In this document: piece by piece, positions 15,691-25,008 of the stretch
Layout: each line of letters starts with the position of its first letter
Position numbering within the stretch: position 1 is the stretch's first letter
From: Streptococcus gallolyticus subsp. gallolyticus DSM 16831
Lineage (GTDB): Bacteria > Bacillota > Bacilli > Lactobacillales > Streptococcaceae
NCBI RefSeq assembly: GCF_002000985.1
Contig: NZ_CP018822.1
Span: 2,126,001-2,190,000 of the forward strand
Length of the DNA stretch: 64,000 nt
Reading direction: 5' to 3'
The notes under the pieces: generated by a model
What the model saw: only the letters and a program-made list of their open reading frames with translations
Databases searched by the model: none
What the model was told of the DNA's origin: nothing
Program-made: the position numbers and the translations under genes

Positions 15691-18027
15691 TCACCCTAGG
15701 TTTGCAATGGTGCAGCCTCTGCCACCTGCGTTTTGTGGGGCGTAACCAAATGATTTGACGTGTTTGTTGCGGCGAAGGTATTTTGTGACACCTTCACGGA
15801 TAACACCTGTTCCGATACCGTGAATAATATCGACTTGTGCCATGTTATTTAGCAAGGCTTGGTCGATAAATTCATCCAATTCTTGCATGGCTTCTTCATA
15901 GCGTTTACCACGAAGATCAAGGCGGGCACGTGGACCAGCTGATTTTTTGCTTTTCTTGACCACATTGACTTGTTTTTTCTTCGGCTTTTGGGCTTCCTCT
16001 TGAACTTTAACAAGAGTAAATTCGTCCTCTTTAAGTGTCATTTTAATAAGACCAACTTGCACTTCCCATTTCCCGTTTTTCCCTTGGTTAACCAATGTTC
16101 CGCGTTGTCCGTAAGCTGTGACGACAATGTCATCACCCACGCGCGGTGCGCGCAATTTTTTAGCTTTCTTGAGGACTTTATTTTTCGACAAATCAACTTC
16201 AGGCGCCAATTTTTTCAGCTGACTTTTGGCTTCAATAACTTCATGCGGTTTAAGGCTTGCTCTATCATGAAGATTTTTGAGAATTTCTTCACTCTCTGCC
16301 ATGGCTTTATCCACAATTTCTTGCGCTTTGGCGCTAGCTTTTTCAAGTTCTTTGTCCTTGGCATGTGAAAATTCGTTATAAAGTTTCTTGACCGCACGAT
16401 TGAATTTGAGGTTATCTTGTTCCACTTCTTTGATATGGTCAAGTCGTTTACGACTTTCATGGGTTTGTTCTTCCAAACGCTCGATGATGCGGTTAACATC
16501 CGTATCAGAGTCCGTCAAACGCTCTGCTTCATTGACAATAATCTCTGCTAAACCAAGACGACGAGCAATTTCAAAGGCATTTGAGCGCCCTGGTACACCT
16601 TGCATAAAATGATAAGTCGGACTTAACGTCTCTGTATCAAATTCCATGCTGGCATTTTCCACAAATTCTGTCTCAATACCGTAAGCTTTCAATTCTGGAT
16701 AATGTGTCGTTGCCATGGTTTTAATTTCCATGAGGCGAAGGTGTTCAAGAATGGCAATCGCAAGACTGGCACCTTCTTGTGGGTCAGTTCCTGCTCCCAA
16801 TTCATCAACCAAGACAAGACTATCTTTATCTGCTGCTGCCAAAATCTCAACAATATTTGTCATATGACTTGAAAATGTTGACAAACTTTGTTCGATAGAT
16901 TGCTCATCGCCAATATCTGCAAAAATCTCATTAAATACGGCAACTTTACTACCTTTGTCAGCCAAGATTGGCAAACCTGATTGTGCCATAAGCTGCGCTA
17001 AGCCCAATGTTTTCAACATGACTGTCTTACCACCAGTATTTGGTCCTGTAATAACAATAACGGTCAATTCGTTAAGAAAATGAAGGTCATTGGCAACTGG
17101 ATTGGTCAAAAGCGGGTGGCGAGCTTGCAATAGTTGCACGGTTTTATCTGCTGATAATTGTGGCACGATTGCGTTGTTTTCCTGCATGAAGAGGAACTTA
17201 GCACGAACAAAATCCAAATGCCCTAAAACCCACGCATTGTTACGAATAATATTAGTATGTGGGCGAAGCATATTTGACAATTCACGTAAAATACGTGCCA
17301 TTTCGTGACGTTCATCTGCTCGCAATTGCGTGATTTCTTCATTAAGTTGCACTACTGCGCGCGGTTCAATGTAAACCGTACTTCCTGATGCCGAAATATC
17401 ATGCACAACCCCTGAAATACGGTTGCGGTAGCTATTTTTCACAGGCAAAACCGCACGACCATTACGACTAGCAATCAGAGTCTCTGTCAAATGATCAGCT
17501 TGTTTTTTCAAAATATCCTGCAAAATTTGACGAACTCTACCTTCGTCATGATTGATTTGGCGACGAATACGGTCCAATTCTGAACTTGCAAAATTTTCAA
17601 TGAAACCACCGTCATTAATCGCTTGTAAGCTACCTTGCAGACTTGGCAACAATTCAATCTTCTCAAAAAGAGTATTTAATGCAGACAACTCTACATTTTC
17701 CAAATCATTATAAAAATGTTTGATTTCAGCTGAGACTTGCAAGACTTTCTTGATGTCGATAATTTCTGAGATATTAACGTCAGCATCCAATTCCAAGCGA
17801 CGCATACTTTCAGAAATGTCACGCAAACTGCCCATTCCAAAAGAATGGTGTTCAATGAAAATCTGTTCCATGTCCGACATTTCATCAAAAGAACGTGAAA
17901 TGCGGTCAGGCTCAGTCATTGGCTCAAGTTTACGTAACTCGTCTTGGCCTTGCTCAGTCTGTAAATAGCCAGCAAAAAGTTGCTTGACTTTATCAAATTC
18001 TAACTGTTCTAAAATTCTGTTGTTCAT
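15691..18027 (-). CDS. mutS2: Endonuclease MutS2
   Basis: The 778 residues match full-length MutS2: core and clamp helices, then the ATPase with Walker [25 protein letters not shown] (Walker B) and THYPELK, a long coiled coil, and a C-terminal Smr nuclease domain ([12 protein letters not shown] ... [14 protein letters not shown]). It lacks the mismatch-binding domain of MutS; in other Firmicutes it limits recombination or rescues collided ribosomes. It is downstream of cvpA and zapA on the same strand, the usual streptococcal order. Confidence 0.97.
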   Translation of the reverse strand: MNNRILEQLEFDKVKQLFAGYLQTEQGQDELRKLEPMTEPDRISRSFDEMSDMEQIFIEHHSFGMGSLRDISESMRRLELDADVNISEIIDIKKVLQVSAEIKHFYNDLENVELSALNTLFEKIELLPSLQGSLQAINDGGFIENFASSELDRIRRQINHDEGRVRQILQDILKKQADHLTETLIASRNGRAVLPVKNSYRNRISGVVHDISASGSTVYIEPRAVVQLNEEITQLRADERHEMARILRELSNMLRPHTNIIRNNAWVLGHLDFVRAKFLFMQENNAIVPQLSADKTVQLLQARHPLLTNPVANDLHFLNELTVIVITGPNTGGKTVMLKTLGLAQLMAQSGLPILADKGSKVAVFNEIFADIGDEQSIEQSLSTFSSHMTNIVEILAAADKDSLVLVDELGAGTDPQEGASLAIAILEHLRLMEIKTMATTHYPELKAYGIETEFVENASMEFDTETLSPTYHFMQGVPGRSNAFEIARRLGLAEIIVNEAERLTDSDTDVNRIIERLEEQTHESRKRLDHIKEVEQDNLKFNRAVKKLYNEFSHAKDKELEKASAKAQEIVDKAMAESEEILKNLHDRASLKPHEVIEAKSQLKKLAPEVDLSKNKVLKKAKKLRAPRVGDDIVVTAYGQRGTLVNQGKNGKWEVQVGLIKMTLKEDEFTLVKVQEEAQKPKKKQVNVVKKSKKSAGPRARLDLRGKRYEEAMQELDEFIDQALLNNMAQVDIIHGIGTGVIREGVTKYLRRNKHVKSFGYAPQNAGGRGCTIANLG

Positions 18028-18132
18028 ATCTTTATTATACCAAAAACCTAACTTTTCTCGTGCTTCCTAGGCACGCTGATGCTTTTATTATATATTGAAC
18101 AAGTCTGAGGTGATTTACCCCAGACTCCTTTA

Positions 18133-18681
18133 TTATCCCAGAATTGCTGTTACCCATAACGCTTTTATAATATTCGATAAAGGTGGAAAATCATTGACAA
18201 TCACGCGCACAAGAAAGCTGCCTGATAGAATATTTTGCACCGTCGTCATAGGAACAGTCGCTAATATTGTAAATACAAGATTGAAAAATATCAGTGTGAC
18301 TAAAATCGCTAAAACACCACTGACACAATTCATTTTAACATTATCAAAGTGATTGATTGGCGCCAAATGCACCAAAATACCGATGAAGCGAAAAAGCAAA
18401 TAAACCACCACATAAATGGCTGTAAAAGCTACTCCCGCATAATAAACTTGGTCTAAATCAAAAATATTAACGTCCGTGAAAAAATTCACCGTTGCTCCCT
18501 GACTAGCATTAGAATAGGGAATCCACAGCGTTATTTTTTCAGCTAATGTTTGATAAAACTGGCTAGCAATCACAAGTGAGACAATACTTGCTATAAAATA
18601 GTAGGTTTGCAAAATAATCCCACGTGAATAACCGATATAAAAATGCCAGATTAAAATCAATACAAGAAGAATTGATAACAT
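18133..18681 (-). CDS. cvpA: CvpA family membrane protein
   Basis: This 182-residue protein has four hydrophobic segments (about residues 1-35, 65-90, 100-125, 150-180) and YSRGIILQTYYFIASIVSLVIA near its N-terminus, typical of the CvpA/colicin V production family. Its role is poorly known; family members affect envelope integrity and purine-linked processes. The gene begins two bases after the zapA-like stop and precedes mutS2, so the three are probably co-transcribed. Confidence 0.85.
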   Translation of the reverse strand: MLSILLVLILIWHFYIGYSRGIILQTYYFIASIVSLVIASQFYQTLAEKITLWIPYSNASQGATVNFFTDVNIFDLDQVYYAGVAFTAIYVVVYLLFRFIGILVHLAPINHFDNVKMNCVSGVLAILVTLIFFNLVFTILATVPMTTVQNILSGSFLVRVIVNDFPPLSNIIKALWVTAILG

Positions 18682-18683
18682 AA

Positions 18684-18992
18684 TTAATCCTCATCGGAAT
18701 CAGACTTGCTGGCTTTCTCCTTAATATCTACAATCGCTTCAGAACGAAGAGCCGTCAATTCTTTTTCCATCTTTTCAACTTCAATCTCACGACTAAGCTG
18801 AGTAGAAAGCGAATTGATAGCCATCAAAATAGCAATCGTTTCATTATCAGCTTGCGGTAATTTTTCCTTGATAGTATTATATTTTTCTTTGGCTACACGC
18901 TCAACCTCTTCCATGAAGAGATTATCCTTATCCGTTGTCAATGTGAGTGGTTTGTCACCAAAGACGAATTTATAACGATTTTTACTTTTCAT
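18684..18992 (-). CDS. zapA: Cell division protein ZapA
   Basis: At 102 residues it has the N-terminal beta region (NRYKFVFGDKPLTLTT) and long C-terminal helix (from about residue 65) of ZapA, which crosslinks FtsZ filaments at the division ring. GGAGG lies before the ATG. It heads the zapA-cvpA-mutS2 operon and is divergent from rnhC, the arrangement found in other streptococci, which supports the call despite low sequence conservation in this family. Confidence 0.82.
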   Translation of the reverse strand: MKSKNRYKFVFGDKPLTLTTDKDNLFMEEVERVAKEKYNTIKEKLPQADNETIAILMAINSLSTQLSREIEVEKMEKELTALRSEAIVDIKEKASKSDSDED

Positions 18993-19113
18993 ATAGTCAC
19001 CTCCTTGACATTATACCTTAAAATAAGCATTTCGTAAAATGTAAGCACGGAAAAATCTCACTTTCTACCAGCTGTTTTGCCCTCTTAGAGCGTTTTTATG
19101 ATAAAATAAAATC

Positions 19114-20016
19114 ATGAATACCATTGTTATGAAAATGGGTAAAGATGATTTGCAAAATCTGATAAAGGCGCTGACTAGCCAGCAAGTCAACAATAACAAT
19201 CCCTATGTCACTTTTGCGGCAAAAGTAAAGGGTGTTACGGTTCTTGTTTACACGTCTGGCAAAGTCGTCTTTCAGGGCGCAAATGCGGAAACTATCGCTG
19301 AACAATTTGGCTATCAATCAGCTAACCAGTCAACAAGCGACACCGTTAGTGGTCAGAATATGCCCCTTATCGGCTCAGATGAGGTTGGTAATGGGTCTTA
19401 TTTTGGTGGACTGGCTGTTGTTGCTAGTTTTGTGACCCCTGATGACCATGCCCTGCTTAAAAAGCTTGGAGTAGATGATTCCAAGAACTTAACAGACAGC
19501 AAAATCCGTCAAATCGCCCCAGTCTTAGAAAACAATATCAAGCATAAAGCTCTGCTATTGTCCCCACAAAAATACAACCAAGTCGTCGGTAAAGGAAAAA
19601 TGCACAACGCCGTCTCTGTCAAGGTAGCTCTTCACAATCAAGCGATTTATCTACTTCTCCAAGACGGTGTCAAGCCTGAAAAAATTGTTATCGATGCTTT
19701 TACCAGTCGGCAAAATTATCAAAAATACCTTAAAAATGAAGCCAATCAATTTGCTAATCCGCTGACACTCGAAGAAAAAGCCGAAGGAAAATATTTGGCA
19801 GTTGCCGTCAGTTCAATCATCGCTCGCAACCTTTTCTTAGAAAATCTCGACAAACTTAGCCAAGAGGTGCAATACAAACTCCCAAGCGGTGCTGGTAGCC
19901 AGTCAGATAAAGTCGCAAGTCAAATTTTAGCAGCCTATGGCATGTCTGGCTTAGAACATACTGCCAAGCTTCATTTTGCAAATACCCAAAAAGCGCAAGC
20001 ATTATTAAAAAAATAA
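19114..20016 (+). CDS. rnhC: Ribonuclease HIII
   Basis: The 300-residue protein has a TBP-like N-terminal substrate-binding domain (about residues 1-80) and a catalytic domain starting [17 protein letters not shown], whose Asp-Glu pair and later VIDAF supply the acidic metal-binding residues of type HIII enzymes. It removes RNA from RNA-DNA hybrids. lepB starts 16 bases after its stop, so they form a two-gene operon. Confidence 0.95.
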   Translation: MNTIVMKMGKDDLQNLIKALTSQQVNNNNPYVTFAAKVKGVTVLVYTSGKVVFQGANAETIAEQFGYQSANQSTSDTVSGQNMPLIGSDEVGNGSYFGGLAVVASFVTPDDHALLKKLGVDDSKNLTDSKIRQIAPVLENNIKHKALLLSPQKYNQVVGKGKMHNAVSVKVALHNQAIYLLLQDGVKPEKIVIDAFTSRQNYQKYLKNEANQFANPLTLEEKAEGKYLAVAVSSIIARNLFLENLDKLSQEVQYKLPSGAGSQSDKVASQILAAYGMSGLEHTAKLHFANTQKAQALLKK

Positions 20017-20032
20017 AAGTAGAGGAAGATTT

Positions 20033-20626
20033 ATGAAACACTTTATTAAAGAATGGGGACCACTAATCCTTTTCTTTCTTATTCTTATACTTAGTCGTGC
20101 CTTTATTTGGCAACCTGTAAAAGTTGACGGTCATTCAATGGATCCAACGTTAGCTGACGGTGAGCGTCTTATTGTCCTATCAACCACATCTATTGACCGT
20201 TTTGACATTGTTGTTGCTAAAGAAACCGAGGACGGTAAGACAAAAGAAATTGTTAAACGCGTGATTGGTATGCCAGGCGATACCATTACTTATAAAAATG
20301 ATGTCCTCTACGTTAATGGCAAAAAAGTTGATGAGGACTACTTAGACGAATATAAAAAAGCCTTTGAGAACGACCAACTGCAAGATACTTATTCGTACAA
20401 TACCTTATTCCAAGAGTTAGCTGAAAGCTCAGATGCTTTCACAACTGATAGTGATGGCAATACCGAGTTTACAGTCAAAGTTCCAAAAGGACAATATTAT
20501 CTCCTCGGAGACGACCGTATCGTTTCAAAAGATAGTCGTGAAGTGGGAACTTTCTCTAAATCAGACATCGTCGGTGAAGTCAAATTCCGCTTCTGGCCAC
20601 TCTCAAAAATCGGCTTTATTAATTAA
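20033..20626 (+). CDS. lepB: Signal peptidase I
   Basis: This 197-residue protein has one N-terminal membrane anchor (residues 8-27) and outward-facing catalytic motifs: GHSMDPTL with the nucleophilic Ser, and KRVIGMPGD with the general-base Lys; GDDRIVSKDSREVG is the third family block (usual N at the second D position is replaced). It cleaves Sec signal peptides. A good RBS (AGAGGAAG) precedes the start. The LXG toxin locus begins after its terminator. Confidence 0.95.
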   Translation: MKHFIKEWGPLILFFLILILSRAFIWQPVKVDGHSMDPTLADGERLIVLSTTSIDRFDIVVAKETEDGKTKEIVKRVIGMPGDTITYKNDVLYVNGKKVDEDYLDEYKKAFENDQLQDTYSYNTLFQELAESSDAFTTDSDGNTEFTVKVPKGQYYLLGDDRIVSKDSREVGTFSKSDIVGEVKFRFWPLSKIGFIN

Positions 20627-20638
20627 TAAATAAAAAAA

Positions 20639-20683
20639 CTGAGGCAATGTTTTTAATTTGAGAAACATTTGCCTTAATTTTTA
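20639..20683 (+). terminator. Terminator of rnhC-lepB
   Basis: AGGCAATGTTT pairs with AAACATTTGCCT (one bulge), followed by a T-rich stretch. Confidence 0.7.
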
Positions 20684-20726
20684 ATATTAATTTATGTTAA
20701 ATTCTGAAAATTTCAGTTTTTTATGC

Positions 20727-20732
20727 TATAAT
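20727..20732 (+). promoter_or_regulatory. -10 box of the LXG toxin operon
   Basis: TATAAT with TATGC just upstream (extended -10 style) lies 27 bases before the leader reading frame at 20759. I see no good -35 box. Confidence 0.55.
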
Positions 20733-20758
20733 GATGACAAAATTTAGGGAGGAAATTT

Positions 20759-20857
20759 ATGTTATATTTAGGACAAGTAATAGCTAGTCCTCTCCTTTTG
20801 CTGGAAGTTCAACTAAAGGGAGGGGATTTTTATGGGCTTTCATGTTTCGTTAGCTGA
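20759..20857 (+). CDS. Possible 32-codon leader peptide overlapping the LXG gene
   Basis: An ATG follows the strong site AGGGAGGAAATTT. The frame encodes MLYLGQVIASPLLLLEV..., then stops inside the LXG gene, overlapping it by 26 bases in another frame. Ribosomes moving through it would melt the hairpin at 20788-20826 that covers the LXG ribosome binding site, so it may serve translational coupling. It resembles no LXG partner (LapA/LapB) that I know. It could be fortuitous. Confidence 0.5.
   Translation: MLYLGQVIASPLLLLEVQLKGGDFYGLSCFVS
20788..20826 (+). promoter_or_regulatory. Hairpin sequestering the LXG ribosome binding site
   Basis: TCCTCTCCTTT (20788-20798) pairs with AAAGGGAGGGGA (20815-20826) over 11 base pairs with one bulged G and one G-U pair. 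The right arm is the Shine-Dalgarno sequence of the gene starting at 20832. Confidence 0.65.
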
Positions 20858-22701
20858 GTTGACCAAAGCAGCTACTAAGTTAAGCCAAGAAGCGGAGCGC
20901 TTAGAAGAACAGCTTGAAACAGCCAAAAAGAGTGTTAACAAGATTATCACCTCTGAAGCTTTGACTGGTCAAACAGGACAAGCGATTTACCACCAACTGA
21001 ACAACGTTGATGCGGCGATTCTCGTTGGGTTAGCGGATACGACCAAGCTCCTTGCTAGCGATATGTATCAGTTAATCGCAGAATTTCAAGCAAGTGTTGG
21101 TGAAAGCTCTACAACTGCGGTTTTAGATGAGGATTACCTTAATCAGCTCAAAGACCAGCTAAGCAACTTTAAAAATCAACATGGGGAGCAAGAAGAAACC
21201 ATTGCCGGCATCTATGCCAGTGTTAGTGATTTGATTTCGCTCTCTAGCCCACAAAGTAACTACGACACGGATAGTGATGCCGCTAGCCAATACCTAAGCA
21301 ATACCATTGATAAGGTGACGAGCTTTAATAGTGCTGGAAGTGAGCTTAGTTCTGAAAGCCTGTTGACCGCCATTGACAGCAAGGTCAACCAAGTCAGTCA
21401 GACAACAAGCCTAAGTTATAGTGATAGTCAGTACCTAAGTTTTGTCAATGACGCTAGCTTTGCTAAGGGGATTAAGTCTGTCAATAAACAGCTAAAAGAG
21501 CAAGAAAAGCTGGCTAAAGAGGAAGCTGCTAAAGAAGCTCAGGCAGTTTGGGCCAAAACAACACCCTGTTGAGGCTTGGTTACAAAGCCAAGCCGCCAAA
21601 GATGCTCAATTCTTTGAGGGAGCACGACAAACCTTAGAGCAGACCCATTGGGATTACTTTGGTGGGGCACTTGATAAATCCCTAGCTTTGTCCGTTCTTG
21701 GCTTTATCTCTAAAGCCTCGGAAACGGTAGACCAATTAGCTATTGGAATTGGCGAATTGAGTCACTTAACGGTTGAAGGGCTTGAAATGGGAGTTGATTA
21801 TGTTACTGGTCATCAAACGCCTCAATGGATTAAAGACGACGTAACAGGTGCCACCAATAATCTGCTTGCAGCTAGTGAGTTTACTGATAGTTTGCTGGCT
21901 CTGGACGCCGAGGCTTGGGGTGCTGTTGGTAAGGAGCTTGGGAAGATTGGAACGGATTTTGTTACTGCTGTTAAAACAGGTGACGACTATGCTTTAGGTG
22001 GCTATGTCTTTGATGTGGCTACACTAGTTGGTCCCGCTTCAATTAGCAAACTCAAGTACGTTGATGAAGCCAGCGCCCTCACTAAACTCGCAGAAACCAG
22101 CGAAGTTGCTTCGACTGTTGGTAAGGTTGAAGATGGGGTGAGTTTATCATTCGAAAAATTAATGTCTGCCGAAGATGCTCAAAAGTATATCCAGTGGAAC
22201 AAGTATGCTGAGGCGGGAATAGAGCCTGAAGGTCGAATAAAATTAACCGACTGGCTATACGCACCTGAAGATAATTTTTACCTATCGCATAAAAATATTT
22301 ATGATAATCCAGATTTTGTTAATCAATTAACAGGTGAGTTTATATACCCTGGAACACCTGAAAGTGCGCTAGGAAGAATAGATGGTAGCGTTCATGTAGA
22401 TGGTTTTCTTAATGGAAAATTTGATAATATAACATTACAGCCAGGGACAATTATTGATAGATATGGTAGTAATTCTAATGGACGGTATTTTTCACCTATT
22501 GGCACTAATTTTGAGAATCGAGCACTTCCTCCATTTATGATAAATGAACCGTACCGGAAGTATATTATTTTGAAGCCTATAAATTCAAAAGCTGGTATAA
22601 TTGCACCTTGGTTTAATCAACCTGGAATGGGAATACAGTATTTTACTGAATTATCTGTAAAAGATTTAATTGATAGAAACTATATAAGAATTTTAAAATA
22701 G
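20832..22701 (+). pseudogene. LXG polymorphic toxin with TNT NADase tip, frameshifted
   Basis: The first frame (20832-21572, 246 residues) is an LXG secretion domain: helical, with a coiled-coil end, as in type VII secretion substrates. One extra A in the run at 21555-21558 ends it at WAKTTPC; the second copy near 25100 has three A's and reads through. Dropping one A restores 622 codons to 22701. The C-terminal part holds a conserved hinge (to about 22130), then a TNT-type tip: DRYGS, RYFSP, RALPP, APWFNQPGMGIQY, the last containing the catalytic Gln of this NAD-hydrolase family (as in TelB of S. intermedius). Slippage, sequencing error or true inactivation are all possible. Immunity genes follow. 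Confidence 0.85.
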
Positions 22702-22709
22702 AGGGAATA

Positions 22710-23114
22710 TTGATGACTCATTTAAAAGAAATAATTCAAAAAAAATTATTAGATAATCTTAAAAAAATTGACGTTTACCAATTAGAAGATGACGATATTA
22801 TTCTTGACGAAAAACCAGAACTATTTTTTTCAGATAAACGAACAATCTTTATGGACGAAAATAGATATCATATAATATCAAAGGAACGAGGAAAAACTAC
22901 TTTTGATAAAATTTTTGATAGTTTAGATGATTTGATATATGAGCTTTTAGATTACTATGTTATCCAAAAAGCAAGTGATATTGCATGGGAAGCAATTAAT
23001 GGTGATTTTTCTCTTTATGAAAAAAAATGTAATGAGGAAAAAATTAGGTTATTTACTTTAATTAGTCCTGAGTATGGGAAACGCAAAAAAGAGGAAATCC
23101 AAAAATGGCAATAA
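22710..23114 (+). CDS. Putative immunity protein for the TNT toxin
   Basis: This 134-residue acidic, cytoplasmic protein starts eight bases after the toxin stop, with AGAGGGAA before its ATG; a second Met lies one codon later. Sequence such as RYHIISKERGKTTFDKIFDSLDDLIYELLDYYVI recalls the Imm63-like family often found beside polymorphic toxins, but I cannot confirm it. Position directly after the tip is the main evidence that it neutralises the NADase. Its tail overlaps or abuts the next gene. Confidence 0.65.
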   Translation: MMTHLKEIIQKKLLDNLKKIDVYQLEDDDIILDEKPELFFSDKRTIFMDENRYHIISKERGKTTFDKIFDSLDDLIYELLDYYVIQKASDIAWEAINGDFSLYEKKCNEEKIRLFTLISPEYGKRKKEEIQKWQ

Positions 23115-23115
23115 A

Positions 23116-23859
23116 ATGAACGAAAATTACTTACCAATCAAAGAAAGTTTAGGTTATAAAAATGTAAAAACGGCGTTATGGAATGTATTTCAGATTGATT
23201 TAGACAAGATTACTATTCGTGAAGGTGGCTATGAAAACTTTAGGTTTGATCTCACTTATAACAGAATCCCTATAATAATTATAGTTGCAGCAACAGGAAA
23301 ACATCAACAATTTGAAATTGGGGAAGGGGGAACCGTGACTATTTCTCTTCCCGACCCTGATTATCCAACATCTTCCTTTTCAGAAACACAATTTTTAGAT
23401 TGTGTCATTAAAGATCCAACAATTGAAAAACGTATCAGACACATTTCCGGCAAAAAAGAAGAAGAAGTAGAGTTTGCATTTAAAGTATTAAAAGATTATC
23501 TTGAGTCTGATGAAGCAAAGCTTTTACTAAAAAATAGAGATATTATTTTGGATACAGTTTCTATAGACACCATAGGTGTTGTTGAAGATCATCTGGAATT
23601 ATTATTGATTGATGACAATCTCTGGCTTTCATATACCGAACACGACCACCTTCTCAAACTTCAAGAAAAAATCAATAATTACATTTACTATCTTGAAACT
23701 AAACAATACGTTGAAAAACATGGCGATAATTTTAAAGAAAAGGTCATCCATATCACCTTTCAGTATGTTCCATCAGACAATGGTCTTGCTTTTTTAGGGC
23801 AAGTTCAAAAGATTTTACAACCAACTGATATGAGCTTGAAAGTTACTTTACCAGATTGA
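23116..23859 (+). CDS. DUF6572-like putative immunity protein
   Basis: I chose the ATG one base after the previous stop (TAAAATG), which suggests coupled translation; an in-frame ATG at 23074 would overlap the previous gene by 41 bases and has no RBS. The 247-residue product has an unrecognised N-terminal half and a C-terminal block (VSIDTIGVVEDHLELLLIDD...LLKLQEKINNYIYYLE) that resembles DUF6572, a domain found in bacterial immunity loci. Its cognate toxin may be TNT or a lost tip. Confidence 0.65.
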   Translation: MNENYLPIKESLGYKNVKTALWNVFQIDLDKITIREGGYENFRFDLTYNRIPIIIIVAATGKHQQFEIGEGGTVTISLPDPDYPTSSFSETQFLDCVIKDPTIEKRIRHISGKKEEEVEFAFKVLKDYLESDEAKLLLKNRDIILDTVSIDTIGVVEDHLELLLIDDNLWLSYTEHDHLLKLQEKINNYIYYLETKQYVEKHGDNFKEKVIHITFQYVPSDNGLAFLGQVQKILQPTDMSLKVTLPD

Positions 23860-23901
23860 TTTTAAGTTACTTTTGTATCTCTTTCTGTAATTGTCTTTTT
23901 A

Positions 23902-24120
23902 GGATTTGATGATGGCTATCTTGGAAATCAACCGCTCTATCGTTTAGATGCTTCATCAGAAACTGTGGCCCAAAAGGGAATATCTATACCAAGCGAAAAT
24001 GAAGCTGGAGCAAATAGCTGGTGGCGTCCAGAAGGGTTAACTTACCCTGGTGGAGTACCAGAATCTGTCATCGATCCTGTAACAATTGATAAAGTAGAAA
24101 TTATTGAACTATGGAAATAA
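23902..24120 (+). pseudogene. Orphan toxin tip without head or start (tip 2)
   Basis: An open frame of 72 codons beginning about GFDDGYLGNQPLYRL and ending VEIIELWK has no start codon or RBS and no LXG or hinge sequence. It stops ten bases before an immunity gene, the spacing of toxin-immunity pairs. It reads like the C-terminal end of an LXG toxin (SWWRPEGLTYPGG, Pro/Trp-rich). I do not recognise the catalytic family. It is probably a silent cassette or a remnant left after recombination. Confidence 0.7.
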
Positions 24121-24130
24121 GGAGACTGTT

Positions 24131-24496
24131 ATGGAACATATTTATACTAGTAAAGAAGATATTTTAGAAATTTATAAAGATGGTGATAAATATTTTTTGA
24201 AATACCCAACCTTTAATATAACTATGCCTGAAATAGTAAAAGAAATTCCAAAAACAGCTGTTGATGGCTATTTATCAGGTGAACATACTGGAAAAGAGTT
24301 AATATCCTATGCTAGTAATGGTATATGGAAATTGAAACACCATCTAACCCAAGAAGAGTCTGATCGCAAATTTTTAAGAGAACACCCTAAGTTTATCTTG
24401 AATAACATTGAAGAAAATAGAAAACTCTTTTCGGAGGAAGAATTTCAAAATCTATTAAGTCAGGCTCATAAAATCTCTAAATTTAAAGGTGACTAA
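24131..24496 (+). CDS. Putative immunity protein for tip 2, paralogue of 27690-28112
   Basis: The ATG at 24131 follows GGAG by six bases and gives 121 residues. The C-terminal part (NNIEENRKLFSEEEFQNLL) parallels that of the protein at 27690-28112 (ANPESRKLFTREELERLM), so the two are members of one immunity family duplicated within the locus. No membrane segment or signal is present. Family name not recognised. Confidence 0.65.
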   Translation: MEHIYTSKEDILEIYKDGDKYFLKYPTFNITMPEIVKEIPKTAVDGYLSGEHTGKELISYASNGIWKLKHHLTQEESDRKFLREHPKFILNNIEENRKLFSEEEFQNLLSQAHKISKFKGD

Positions 24497-24517
24497 ACAC
24501 AACTTTCATTTTTTTCG

Positions 24518-24584
24518 AAGGTACCGAAGTGAGTATTAATATTGTATTAGTTAAAAATATGATAGAGGAACTTTATAGTAAGTG
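24518..24584 (+). pseudogene. Relic of a further toxin C-terminus
   Basis: A frame reading EGTEVSINIVLVKNMIEELYSK ends at a TGA whose last bases overlap the GTG start of the next frame (AAGTGAAG). Such a stop-start overlap is the usual junction of toxin tip and immunity gene. Only about 22 codons remain. Confidence 0.45.
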
Positions 24585-24964
24585 AAGATAATACTAAATT
24601 ACAACAATTTTGGGTACTCCTATAGAATTGATACAATGATTAAACAACAATTAATCGATTTTATAAATAAAGAAAACTTACCTGTTAATTTATACTTTGA
24701 ACATCCAGTTCAAGAATATGGGGTTGTTTTAAACAGGAAACATAACAAATCATAGTCTATGCAACAAATGAACGTGCAGGACAACAAGGAATAGCTAGTT
24801 TTTTTGATAATGAGCTTGATGCGCTAAATGATGATATTATAAAATCTCGTATTTTAAAGAAGAAATATCATAAGCCTAAGGTTCAAGAGCAACCCACTAA
24901 AATTGGAATAAACTTCTTGAATAAAGTTATGGGTATTATTTTTGATGTGATTTTATCAGACTAA
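24582..24964 (+). pseudogene. Frameshifted immunity-like gene
   Basis: A GTG-started frame (MKIILNYNNFGYSYRID...) runs 57 codons to a TAG at 24753-24755. A single-base insertion there would join it to a downstream frame (YATNERAGQQGIASFFDNEL ... DVILSD) ending at 24964, giving about 127 residues. It lies directly before the module terminator. The parts look like one broken small cytosolic protein, probably an immunity gene whose toxin is the relic before it. Confidence 0.6.
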
Positions 24965-24966
24965 CC

Positions 24967-24992
24967 TTGAGACGCATTTTGCGTCTCTTTCT
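24967..24992 (+). terminator. Module terminator 1 of the LXG array
   Basis: GAGACGC-ATTTT-GCGTCTC followed by TTTCT. The same 25 bases occur again at 28140-28165, closing the second module. Confidence 0.85.
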
Positions 24993-25008
24993 ATACATTT
25001 CCCCTCAC

